The translations under genes and the position numbers were made by a program. The notes beneath the pieces are model-generated. The model worked only from the letters and a program-made list of their open reading frames with translations. It was not told where the DNA came from and did no database searches. 10,407 nt of DNA from CAZCSK01 sp964501265 (GTDB lineage Bacteria > Actinomycetota > CADDZG01 > JAHWKV01), in assembly GCA_964501265.1 (NCBI GenBank), contig CAZCSK010000059.1, forward strand, positions 1 to 10,407, written 5' to 3'. The first letter of the stretch is position 1, and each line of letters begins with the position of its first letter. Of this stretch, positions 1 to 7,370 are shown in pieces.

Positions 1-675
1 CCCGTAAACACCGCGGTGCTGGTCACGGATAATCTTGCCGTTCTCGAGTTCGATCACTCTCTTGCGAGATTGGTCGACGATGGCGTGGTCGTGTGTGGCC
101 ATCATCACTGTGGTCCCTGTTTCGTTAAGCCGCTCGAGCAATCTCATAATGTCGCCGGAGGTCGCTGGGTCGAGGTTGCCGGTCGGCTCGTCGGCCAGAA
201 GAATCCGAGGCCGATTCACCATCGCGCGGGCAATGCATACGCGCTGCTGCTCACCTCCGGACAATTCGTCCGGCTTGTTATCCAGTTTGTCGGCGAGGCC
301 CACTAGCTCAAGAATTTCCGGAACACTTTCCTGGATCACGTGACGGGGCCTGCCTATGACCTCGAGCGCGAAAGCGACATTCTCCCGGACGGTCTTTGAA
401 GGCAGCAACTTAAAATCCTGAAAGACACAGCCGATATTGCGACGCAAATACGGAACCCGCCACTTCGGCAATTGATTGATGTCTTTGCCCGCAACGTAAA
501 TGCGTCCCTCGGTGGGTTCCTCTTCCTTGAGAAGGAGTTTCATGAAGGTCGACTTGCCCGATCCCGAAGGACCGACGAGAAAGACGAACTCGTCCTTCTG
601 AATGTCCGCGGACACGTCCCTGAGCGCGACGACAGAATCCTTATAGATCTTGGAGACACCCTCCAGACGAATCAT
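1..675 (-). CDS. ftsE: Cell-division ATP-binding protein FtsE (3' end beyond window)
   Basis: This is the ABC-type ATPase that pairs with the membrane protein FtsX at the division site and controls septal peptidoglycan hydrolases. I translated it by hand, because it has no stop codon inside the window. It opens with MIRLEGVSKIYKD. Walker A GPSGSGKST is at residues 35-43, the Q-loop glutamine at 86 (CVFQDF), the ABC signature LSGGE at 138-142, Walker B ILLADEPTGNLD from 158, and the H-loop histidine at 195. The 225 visible codons end RGVYG; actinobacterial FtsE proteins of about 229 residues end with nearly the same string, so only a few residues are missing. No good Shine-Dalgarno sits at the usual distance from the ATG; a GGAGGG lies 14 nt upstream, which is rather far. 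ftsX is expected just past the left edge. The match is unambiguous. Confidence 0.96.
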   Translation of the reverse strand, partial: MIRLEGVSKIYKDSVVALRDVSADIQKDEFVFLVGPSGSGKSTFMKLLLKEEEPTEGRIYVAGKDINQLPKWRVPYLRRNIGCVFQDFKLLPSKTVRENVAFALEVIGRPRHVIQESVPEILELVGLADKLDNKPDELSGGEQQRVCIARAMVNRPRILLADEPTGNLDPATSGDIMRLLERLNETGTTVMMATHDHAIVDQSRKRVIELENGKIIRDQHRGVYG

Positions 676-680
676 GGCTT

Positions 681-686
681 TATATA
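681..686 (-). promoter_or_regulatory. Candidate -10 element of ftsE (near-leaderless)
   Basis: The minus strand reads TATATA, then 5 nt (AAGCC), then the ftsE ATG. This spacing would put the transcription start at or next to the start codon. No convincing -35 hexamer is seen. It lies downstream of the terminator at 764-788, which suggests that ftsE needs its own promoter here. The call rests on position and pattern only. Confidence 0.4.
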
Positions 687-763
687 AGACCCTCCGGCCT
701 GCAAGTTGGCGGAATTGCGCCGTCCGCACACGAGAAAATCTCCATCCGTACGCGCAATTCAAC

Positions 764-788
764 AAAAAATGAGCCCCTATGGGCTCAT
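764..788 (-). terminator. Intrinsic terminator upstream of ftsE
   Basis: Two perfectly complementary 8-nt arms, ATGAGCCC and GGGCTCAT (769-788), are separated by a 4-nt loop. On the minus strand the hairpin is followed by an unbroken run of six T (complement of 764-769). On the plus strand no T-run follows, so the orientation is minus. No convincing minus-strand gene ends just upstream. It would therefore stop antisense transcripts crossing the lipoprotein/transketolase cassette, for example readthrough from prfB, before they reach ftsE. Confidence 0.75.
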
Positions 789-835
789 GTAAGGCACCAG
801 TCTACCACTTAGGGTGGCACTACGGCGTCTTCGTG

Positions 836-841
836 GATAAT
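836..841 (+). promoter_or_regulatory. Candidate -10 element of the lipoprotein gene (leaderless)
   Basis: GATAAT is followed by exactly 7 nt and then the ATG at 849, with no Shine-Dalgarno between. This matches the leaderless geometry also seen before the membrane protein gene at 8748. No clear -35 is visible. Confidence 0.4.
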
Positions 842-848
842 CTCGGGC

Positions 849-1649
849 ATGTACCGCCTCCTCGTGGTTCCGTCCCGGATTTTCGTATCCGTGGCGTTGT
901 CCCTGTGCCTGATCGTTGGCGCGTGCCGCTCCGACAATGCCTCAAAACCCAAATCCTTGGAGTCTCTCCCGACTACGTTCGCCTCACCGACCTCGGCGGC
1001 CCCGGAGCCTTCATCGAAATCTTCTACGATTCCCGCGGCGTCGTCTGGCGCCATTGTCATCACCCTCAAAGACCCCAATGGGGCCATGCCCGAAGGTATT
1101 CCTGTGCAAGTTGAGGGCGCGCTTGCCAGGCGCCTTATATCGGATAGCAGCGGCCAGGTTCGACTCGACGGTCCGCCTGGGAACTACCGCTTCAAGGTCG
1201 TGGTGGGATGCTTGGAGAAACTTCAGGTCCTATCGGGCGGCTCCGGGAATGGGGCAATCGTCGCGGGTATGACCGCCGCGGGCGACCTGAGCGTTGACTG
1301 GCGGCATCGGATAGCTCCCTCTCCGCCGGTCTTTGCCACGGAAAACGGGCCGTGGCGCATCGGACAAATGGTTGTCCTGAAATTTGGCGTCATCGACCGT
1401 TGCAACGAGGAGGACCGGGCCCCCGACGCGGTCTATCCCACTTACATTTTCAAGACCGGGCCGACGACAAAGCTGGTCGGAGATCCGACACTCAAAGCCG
1501 ACGGCGACGGTTTCGGGTCGGTCGGCATCACTTGCACCTCCGAAGGTCCTCCCCAAGTGATCGTGGTCGACAGTAAGAATCGGCGAGATGTGCTGGATCT
1601 GGTTGCCAGTGCATCCTCCGGCCGCGATCCTTACAAGTGCGCCACCTAA
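849..1649 (+). CDS. Putative secreted lipoprotein of unknown function
   Basis: I do not recognise a specific family. The 266-residue product has a type II signal peptide: basic N-terminus (MYRLLVVPSR), hydrophobic core, and lipobox VGAC with the lipidated cysteine at 26. Residues 27-66 are a low-complexity Ser/Pro/Ala linker typical of surface lipoproteins. Residues 68-121 (from GAIVITLKDPNG to GNYRFKVVVGC) resemble the beta-sandwich carrier domains often labelled carboxypeptidase-regulatory-like or transthyretin-like; this is a judgement from the pattern of variable ligand, glycine turn and a PPGNYRF end. Cysteines at 121, 185, 229 and 264 could form disulfides outside the membrane. It lies 35 nt before the split transketolase genes on the same strand, but a functional link is not evident. 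An opposing 92-codon frame (809-1087) is taken as its shadow. Confidence 0.75.
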   Translation: MYRLLVVPSRIFVSVALSLCLIVGACRSDNASKPKSLESLPTTFASPTSAAPEPSSKSSTIPAASSGAIVITLKDPNGAMPEGIPVQVEGALARRLISDSSGQVRLDGPPGNYRFKVVVGCLEKLQVLSGGSGNGAIVAGMTAAGDLSVDWRHRIAPSPPVFATENGPWRIGQMVVLKFGVIDRCNEEDRAPDAVYPTYIFKTGPTTKLVGDPTLKADGDGFGSVGITCTSEGPPQVIVVDSKNRRDVLDLVASASSGRDPYKCAT

Positions 1650-1684
1650 CGAAGAGGCCCTGCTGGACGTGATAGTAATTACCT

Positions 1685-2500
1685 GTGCCTGACCTAATCC
1701 AAATCGCTAAGCGCATCCGCACGCACATCGTGGAAGCGACAACCGAGGCCGCATCGGGCCACCCATCCAGTTCGCTGTCGGCGGTTGAGATCGGGGTCGT
1801 GCTGTTCTTCGGAGACGTACTGCGTTACAACCCAGGCGACCCTAAGTGGGAGGACAGAGATAGGTTTATCCTTTCTAAAGGACACGCGTCGCCGTTGCTC
1901 TACGCGCTGCTGGCCGAGGCGGGCTACTTTCCGGTCTCAGAACTTGCTAGCCTTCGCAAGTTTGGATCGCCTCTTGAGGGCCATCCCAACATGCGCCGCC
2001 TTCCTGGAGTGGAGGCCTCTACTGGTTCATTGGGACAAGGGCTGTCGGTCGGCATCGGCCATGCTCTGTCGGCCCGAATCGACTTCAAGGATTTTCGCGT
2101 TTATGTCCTAGTCGGTGACGGTGAGACGCAGGAGGGGCAAGTCTGGGAGGCGATGATGTTCGCGGGCCGCCATGATCTCGAAAACTTGACCCTTATCGTC
2201 GACCGCAACCGCTATCAGCAAACCGGCGCGGTCGATGAAATTCTTGGGCTCGATCCTTTTCCTGAGAAGATTGCGTCTTTCGGCTGGGAAGTGACGGAAA
2301 TCGATGGCCACTCTCTTGAGGAGGTCGCTAAAGCATTCGATTGGGCGCGCGGGTACCACAAGAAACCTCAGGCGATAATCGCCAACACCTTAAAGGGGCG
2401 GGGAGTGTCATTCCTTGAGAAGGAGGGCAACTATCACGGCAAGCCGATACCAAAGGACAAGCTGCCGCAAGCCCTCGCCGACATCGAGAGGGGTCTGTAG
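1685..2500 (+). CDS. Transketolase, N-terminal (TPP-binding) subunit
   Basis: This is the PP-domain half of a two-subunit transketolase, which moves two-carbon ketol units between sugar phosphates in the non-oxidative pentose phosphate pathway. The 271 residues carry the family marks in order: SGHPSSSLS (24-32), SKGHASPLLYA (64-74), ASTGSLGQGLSVGIGHA (111-127), and the thiamine-diphosphate/metal motif GDGETQEGQ (144-152) ending in VDRNRYQQTG, with Asn175 as likely Mg ligand. KGRG (237-240) lies near the end. A one-piece transketolase is about 650-700 residues; this protein stops after the first domain and the remainder is the next gene. The start is a GTG with no visible Shine-Dalgarno, 35 nt after the lipoprotein stop. 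Related split enzymes occur in archaea, Thermotogae and some sulfosugar pathways, so the precise substrate is inferred. Confidence 0.9.
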   Translation: MPDLIQIAKRIRTHIVEATTEAASGHPSSSLSAVEIGVVLFFGDVLRYNPGDPKWEDRDRFILSKGHASPLLYALLAEAGYFPVSELASLRKFGSPLEGHPNMRRLPGVEASTGSLGQGLSVGIGHALSARIDFKDFRVYVLVGDGETQEGQVWEAMMFAGRHDLENLTLIVDRNRYQQTGAVDEILGLDPFPEKIASFGWEVTEIDGHSLEEVAKAFDWARGYHKKPQAIIANTLKGRGVSFLEKEGNYHGKPIPKDKLPQALADIERGL

Positions 2501-3445
2501 ATGACCCGGCCTCTGGGACCCGCAACCCGGGACGGATTTGGTGACGCCCTCGCCGAATTGGGCGCGCTGAATTCCACGATCGTGGTGGTCGATGGCGATG
2601 TTGCTGAATCCACCAGAACCAAGAAGTTTTTCGACAAATTTCCCGAGCGTGCATGGAACACAGGCATCGCCGAATCAAATCTCGTGGGAATCGGCGCAGG
2701 ACTTGCGGCTAGTGGCAAGATCCCGGTGATCGCAAGTTTCGCCTGCTTTCTGATGTGCAATGCCTACGACCAAATCCGTATGAGTATCGCTTTCCCCGGA
2801 CTCAACGCCAAACTCGTTGGAAGCCACGGCGGCATCTCGGCAGGTGAGGACGGGCCGTCGCAAATGGCCGTTGAGGACATAGCGCTGGCTTGCGCGCTTG
2901 GAGGATTCACCGTAATCGTGCCGGCCGACGCGTCGTCGACCCGCGCCTTGACACACGCCATGATTGAACACAGCGGCCCGGTATATATGCGCACAGGGCG
3001 GCCCGAGGCACCGGTGATCTACGAAACCGAACCCGTGGTTGAGCTGGGCAAGTCGATCACCGTATTCGAAGGCTCGGACCTGACGATCATTGCCAACGGA
3101 CTCATGGTCGCCGAATCGCTAACCGCAGCCGAGGAACTCAGCAAGGAAGGAGTCTCGGTGCGAGTTATCGACATGCACACGGTCAAGCCGATCGACGAGG
3201 AGGCGATACTTAGGGCCGCGCACGAGACCAAGGGCATCGTCGTCGCCGAGGAGCACTTTGCGCATGGGGGCCTTGGGGCCGCGGTAGCGATGGTTGCTTC
3301 GCAATCAGCCCCGACGAAGATGTCTTTCGTCAACGTCGGAGACACATACTCGACCTCAGGCCTCCCTCATCAACTCTTCGAGGCCGCCGGAATCTCCTCC
3401 GCAGATGTCGTAAAGGCTTGCCGTTCACTAACCAGAGAGGGCTAG
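2501..3445 (+). CDS. Transketolase, C-terminal (Pyr/C domain) subunit
   Basis: This is the partner subunit completing the transketolase active site. Residues 9-165 are the pyrimidine-binding domain, with the conserved glutamate in GIAESNLVG (E58) that activates thiamine diphosphate and the loop SHGGISAGEDGPSQM (108-122) near the substrate. The transketolase C-terminal domain follows, with VRVIDMHTVKPID and VVAEEH as recognisable strands. The ATG follows the TAG of the N-terminal subunit with no spacer, and AGGGG at 2489-2493 sits 7 nt before it as a Shine-Dalgarno, so the two subunits are almost certainly co-translated. The gene faces prfB tail to tail, 51 nt away. The usual GEDGPTH is GEDGPSQ here, a change also common among DXS-like and split enzymes. 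DXS itself is excluded because it is a single longer chain. Confidence 0.9.
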   Translation: MTRPLGPATRDGFGDALAELGALNSTIVVVDGDVAESTRTKKFFDKFPERAWNTGIAESNLVGIGAGLAASGKIPVIASFACFLMCNAYDQIRMSIAFPGLNAKLVGSHGGISAGEDGPSQMAVEDIALACALGGFTVIVPADASSTRALTHAMIEHSGPVYMRTGRPEAPVIYETEPVVELGKSITVFEGSDLTIIANGLMVAESLTAAEELSKEGVSVRVIDMHTVKPIDEEAILRAAHETKGIVVAEEHFAHGGLGAAVAMVASQSAPTKMSFVNVGDTYSTSGLPHQLFEAAGISSADVVKACRSLTREG

Positions 3446-3489
3446 CAGACCCAAATCGGACAAATCGGGCTGGTAAATTCTGAGACACG

Positions 3490-3505
3490 CGCCCCCCTAG
3501 GGGCG
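3490..3505. other. GC-only hairpin in the convergent tkt/prfB gap
   Basis: CGCCCC, CCTA and GGGGCG form a 6-bp stem that spans the prfB stop codon, 44 nt after the end of the transketolase C-subunit gene. No T-run follows on either strand, so it is not a canonical terminator. It might act as a bidirectional 3' end or pause site between the convergent genes. The 51-nt gap otherwise holds only a short AAATCGG direct repeat. Confidence 0.25.
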
Positions 3506-4595
3506 GCGGCGGCGTAGTTCGGCCGCTATGAAGACGTCTATGTCGCCGTCTAGTACGGCTCCGGGGTTTCCTACCTCGACCTCGGTACGGCGGTCTTTGA
3601 CTTGTTGGTAGGGGTGCAATACGTAGGAACGGATCTGTGAACCGAAGCCGATTTCCATTTGTTCTCCGCGTAGTTCCTCGAGTTCCTTCTTTCGCTCTTG
3701 ATTGGCAAGGTCCGCGAGACGGGAGGCTAGAATCTTCATCGCGACCGCGCGGTTTTGCAGTTGCGATCGCTCGTTTTGGACGGCGACCACAATGTTCGTT
3801 GGTAGGTGCGTGATTCGAACGGCCGAGTCCGTAGTGTTGACCGACTGACCTCCCGGCCCGCCTGAGCGGTACACATCTATTCGCAGGTCGGACGGGTCGA
3901 TCGGAACTTCGGCCTCGTCCTCTATAGCTGGGATGACATCGAGGCTGGCGAAGGATGTGTGACGGCGGTTGGAAGAGTCGAAAGGAGACATTCTCACCAG
4001 CCGATGTACGCCCTTTTCCGTTGAGAGCAGTCCGTAAGAAAACCGGCCCGTGATTGTAAATGTCGCCTGTTTGATGCCCGCTTCCTCGCCGGGTTGATGG
4101 TCCAAGATCTCGGCATGAAACCCCCGCCGCTCCGCCCACCGCAGGTACATCCGCAGAAGCATCGCAGCCCAGTCACAAGATTCGGTTCCCCCCTCGCCCG
4201 CGTGAAGGCTGGCGATCGCGTCGTGTTCGTCGTATTCCCCCGAAAGAAGAGTGCGTATCTCAAGTTCGCTCAATTGGCGTTCGAGTTCGTCGAGAGCGGC
4301 TAGGGCCTGGTCGTAGGACTCCTGGTCTTGCTCTTCGCGGGCAAGGTCGAAATAGGTCTGGGCTTCGTCGAGGCGCACGACGAGCCGCGAAAAAGTTTGA
4401 GCGTCGTCTTCGAAGCCCGCCAGTTCGGACATTGTCTTGGCGGCCTTTCGCTGATCGTCCCAGAACCCGGGCAGACCGATTAGTTCCTGAAGTTCGGCGG
4501 CCTTGCGCTCCTTATGGTCGAGGTCAAAGAAACTCCTTAAGGTCGGCGAGCTTGGCGTTGGTCACTTGAATCCTTGGGGAAAGGTCGTCGAACAT
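3497..4595 (-). CDS. prfB: Peptide chain release factor 2, expressed by +1 frameshift
   Basis: RF2 reads UGA and UAA in the ribosomal A site and triggers peptide release. The gene begins with ATG at 4595, directly after the secA TAG. The zero frame gives 23 codons (MFDDLSPRIQ to LKEFL) and meets TGA at 4524-4526. A +1 shift at CTT continues with DLDHKERKAAELQELIG and runs 342 codons to the TAG at 3497-3499. The fused product is 365 residues, the usual RF2 length. The stop-codon recognition tripeptide SPF is at 203-205 and the catalytic GGQ at 248-250 (RSGGPGGQSVNTTDSAV), both within two residues of the E. coli positions. A caller using only one frame would start at an internal ATG and lose 54 residues. 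SPF rather than PxT separates RF2 from RF1. Frameshifting makes its level self-regulated by RF2 abundance. Confidence 0.96.
4523..4538 (-). promoter_or_regulatory. prfB: prfB programmed +1 frameshift site
   Basis: In minus-strand order: AAGGAG (4533-4538), a perfect match to the anti-Shine-Dalgarno; a 3-nt spacer TTT; the slippery codon CTT (4527-4529); the in-frame stop TGA (4524-4526); then C. The layout is the same as the E. coli site AGGGGG-TAT-CTT-TGA-C. The internal Shine-Dalgarno and slow UGA decoding when RF2 is scarce push tRNA-Leu from CUU to UUU. Confidence 0.95.
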
Positions 4596-7322
4596 CTACT
4601 CGGCCGCCCCGTGGCACTTCTTGTACTTACGTCCCGACCCGCAGGGGCAGGGGGCGTTGCGCGGGGTTTTATCGGCCCGAACCGGCTCCCCCGCGATTCC
4701 GGTCGGACCGCCAGCTTCCAGGCCCTCTGCTTGGCGGGCCGCGCCCATTGCCGATTCCTGCGAGCCTTCGATTTGACGCAGGGGTTGGCTCGACCGTGGC
4801 TCTTGGGCCAGCACTCGTTCCTCGGTGATTTCGACGTGAAACATGAGGCGGACGAACTCCTCCTTCATGGACGCCATCATTCCGGCGAACATGTCGAAAC
4901 CTTCGCGTTGATATTCGGTGAGCGGGTCGCGCTGCCCATACCCTCGCAACTGGATACCGTCGTGTAGGTGGTCCATCTCGTAGAGATGCTCCTTCCACTT
5001 CCCAGTGATAATCGACAGGAGGATGTAGCGCTCCAGTTCCCGGAACCTGGACTCGCCGATTTCAGACTCACGGCGGTCGTAGGCATCGAGAGCCTCGTCC
5101 AACAATTTCTCGCGCAACTCAGCTGCCTGGGTCGTCTCCCTGTCCAAACTGGAGACCAATTTGGAGGGGAACAGCATCGTGATCGCGGACCTCAGCCCGT
5201 CCCAGTCCCAGTCTTCGGAATGGATATCGGCGGACGCGTAGGTCTGCAATGTGGAATCAATGACGTCTTCGACCATTTGAGTGGCACGCTCTTCAATGTC
5301 CTCGCCTTCCAGAAGACTGCGCCTTGCCCGATAGACCTCCTCACGCTGCCTGGACAGCACCTCGTCGTACTTCAACAAGTTCTTGCGAGTCTCAAAGTTT
5401 TGGGACTCCACTTGCGATTGGGCGCGCTCGATAGCCTTGCCCACCATCTTGACGTCGATAGGAAAGTCGTCGGGAAGTTTGAATCGATCCATGACTGCTG
5501 TGATCATTCCGGTCGCAAAAAAGCGCATGAGATCGTCCTCGAGGCTGAGGTAAAATCGGCTCTCACCCGGATCCCCCTGGCGGCCGGAACGGCCCCTCAA
5601 CTGGTTGTCGATGCGGCGCGATTCGTGTCGCTCGGTACCCAGCACGTAGAGCCCACCTAACTCGACAACTTTTTCGTGCTCACCGTCGCACTCGACTTTC
5701 ATGCGCTCAAAAAGCGGCTGATAGGCGGCCTCGTACGCCCGAGCATCCTCGGGGCTCATTAACTCAAGAAGGTATGCGTCGTTGTCCCAGTTCATCGCCG
5801 ACATCTCCTGGCGAGCTAGGTACTCGGGGTTGCCTCCCAACAGAATGTCGACGCCTCGCCCGGCCATGTTGGTAGCAACAACGACCGCTCCGATGCGTCC
5901 GGCCTGCGCAACGATAAAGGCCTCTTTCTCATGGTTTTTCGCATTCAGCACGTGATGAGGGATCCCCCGGCGCTCCAGATAGCCCGCCAGCTTCTCGGAT
6001 TTAGCGACGTCGACCGTTCCCACCAGACACGGCTGGCCCTTTGAATTGCGGTCAACAAGGTCGTCGGTGACCGACTTCCATTTCGCGTCCTCTGTTTTGT
6101 AAATGACGTCGACCTCGTCGACGCGAATCATCGGACGATTGGTAGGGATCTCATAGACATCGAGTTTGTAGACGTTGGCGAACTCCGCTGCCTGGGTCTT
6201 GGCGGTACCGGTCATCCCGGCGAGTTTGTCGTACATCTGAAAGTACTTCTGGATGGTGATGGTGGCCTCGGTGACGTTTTCCTCTTGAACTGTGACACCC
6301 TCTTTGGCCTCCACCGCCTGATGCAACCCGTCCGACCAACGACGGCCCGGCATCGTGCGCCCGGTAAATGGATCGACAATCAGGACCTCACGATCTTGCA
6401 GGATGTAATCGCGGTCGCGTTTGTACAGTTCCTTGGCCCGGAGCGCGTTCTCGAGATAGTGAACAAGATGAGCCTCGCGGGCGTCGTAGAGGTTGTCAAT
6501 TCCAAGGACTTGTTCGACTCGCGCGATCCCTTCCTCGGTGACAGCAACCGTTCGCTTGGCTTCGTCGAGGTCGTAGTGCTCTTCGGGCCGAAGACGCGGC
6601 ACGAGCCGCGAGAATTCCTTGTACCACTTGGAGGACTCATCCGCGGCCCCCGAGATGATCAACGGCGTCCTGGCCTCGTCGATCAATATCGAGTCGACCT
6701 CGTCGACGATCGCAAAGTGGTGACCGCTTTGGACCGTGTGCTCCAACTGCATCATGAGGTTGTCGCGCAGGTAGTCAAACCCGAATGCAGTGTTTGTGCC
6801 GTGAGTGATGTCGGCTCGATAGGCTGCCTGCTTGTCGGCCAGGTCGGTATCATTTTGGACAAGACCTACGGTCAGTCCCAAGAACCGATAGATCTGACCC
6901 ATCCACTCGGCGTCGCGCTTAACAAGGTAAGGGTTCACGGTGACAATGTGGACACCTTTGCCTTCGAGCGCGTTTAGATACGCCGGCATCGTGGCGACCA
7001 AAGTCTTTCCCTCGCCTGTCTTCATTTCTGAAATAGCGCCCGAGTGCAGGACCGCCGCTCCGATCACCTGCACGTCAAAATGTCGCTGGCCGATGGTCCG
7101 CCGAGCGGCTTCCCGTACGCAAGCGAACGCTTCCGCTAAAAGGTCATCGAGGGTTTCGCCAGCCTCCAGACGCCCCTTGAACTCGGCCGTCTTGCCGCGA
7201 AGGTCGGAATCCGTCAAAACTTCTATCTGCGCTTCGAAGTCATTAACTCGGCGCGCCTGGTCGACGATCTTCTTGAACTTTTTTCCTTCGCCCATGCGGA
7301 GGATGCGATCAAATACGTTCAT
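4596..7322 (-). CDS. secA: Preprotein translocase ATPase SecA
   Basis: SecA is the motor that drives unfolded preproteins through SecYEG. The 908 residues are full length. Seen in order: Walker A TGEGKT at 102-107 (SEMKTGEGKTLVATMPAY), the DEAD-box variant DEVD at 207-210, the preprotein cross-linking region, GMTGTAKTQAAEFANVY, the second nucleotide-binding domain with GRGVDILLGG and QLRGRSGRQGDPG, the helical scaffold/wing region, and a C-terminal zinc knuckle CPCGSGRKYKKCHG (892-905; Cys892, Cys894, Cys903, His904), which binds SecB or ribosomes in other bacteria. The start MNVFDRILRMGEGKK is typical. No Shine-Dalgarno precedes it; a CATAAT lies 6 nt upstream. Its TAG abuts the prfB ATG with no spacer, so the two genes are likely coupled. 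This is the canonical, essential SecA rather than an accessory SecA2, judged by length and the zinc tail. Confidence 0.98.
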   Translation of the reverse strand: MNVFDRILRMGEGKKFKKIVDQARRVNDFEAQIEVLTDSDLRGKTAEFKGRLEAGETLDDLLAEAFACVREAARRTIGQRHFDVQVIGAAVLHSGAISEMKTGEGKTLVATMPAYLNALEGKGVHIVTVNPYLVKRDAEWMGQIYRFLGLTVGLVQNDTDLADKQAAYRADITHGTNTAFGFDYLRDNLMMQLEHTVQSGHHFAIVDEVDSILIDEARTPLIISGAADESSKWYKEFSRLVPRLRPEEHYDLDEAKRTVAVTEEGIARVEQVLGIDNLYDAREAHLVHYLENALRAKELYKRDRDYILQDREVLIVDPFTGRTMPGRRWSDGLHQAVEAKEGVTVQEENVTEATITIQKYFQMYDKLAGMTGTAKTQAAEFANVYKLDVYEIPTNRPMIRVDEVDVIYKTEDAKWKSVTDDLVDRNSKGQPCLVGTVDVAKSEKLAGYLERRGIPHHVLNAKNHEKEAFIVAQAGRIGAVVVATNMAGRGVDILLGGNPEYLARQEMSAMNWDNDAYLLELMSPEDARAYEAAYQPLFERMKVECDGEHEKVVELGGLYVLGTERHESRRIDNQLRGRSGRQGDPGESRFYLSLEDDLMRFFATGMITAVMDRFKLPDDFPIDVKMVGKAIERAQSQVESQNFETRKNLLKYDEVLSRQREEVYRARRSLLEGEDIEERATQMVEDVIDSTLQTYASADIHSEDWDWDGLRSAITMLFPSKLVSSLDRETTQAAELREKLLDEALDAYDRRESEIGESRFRELERYILLSIITGKWKEHLYEMDHLHDGIQLRGYGQRDPLTEYQREGFDMFAGMMASMKEEFVRLMFHVEITEERVLAQEPRSSQPLRQIEGSQESAMGAARQAEGLEAGGPTGIAGEPVRADKTPRNAPCPCGSGRKYKKCHGAAE

Positions 7323-7328
7323 CGACTA

Positions 7329-7334
7329 ATTATG
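7329..7334 (-). promoter_or_regulatory. Candidate -10 element of secA (leaderless)
   Basis: CATAAT on the minus strand is followed by 6 nt (TAGTCG) and the secA ATG, with no Shine-Dalgarno in the 48-nt gap after the response regulator gene. The spacing fits transcription starting at the ATG. Readthrough from the upstream genes is equally possible. Confidence 0.4.
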
Positions 7335-7370
7335 GCCGGACTGCCTACTAATTTTCGGACGGGGGGGTTG

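Noticed and set aside
809..1087. Minus-strand 92-codon frame ending 20 nt before the terminator at 764-788
   Set aside because: The opposite strand carries a lipoprotein with a clear signal peptide and lipobox over the same bases. The minus frame shows no recognisable motif or ribosome binding site, and its closeness to the terminator could be chance. It would merit another look if minus-strand RNA were found here.
3330..4139. Minus-strand 269-codon frame overlapping prfB and the transketolase end
   Set aside because: It is rich in Arg, Pro and Gly as expected of an off-frame reading, and the conserved RF2 frame with SPF and GGQ motifs covers most of the same bases.
4968..5660. Long plus-strand frames opposite secA (also 6285-6977 and 4503-4967)
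   Set aside because: They are antisense shadows of conserved SecA codons, with no family features and no ribosome binding site.
7361..7367. Run of seven G after the response regulator gene
   Set aside because: It could be a phase-variable tract, but it lies outside coding sequence and has no promoter spacing role that I can identify.
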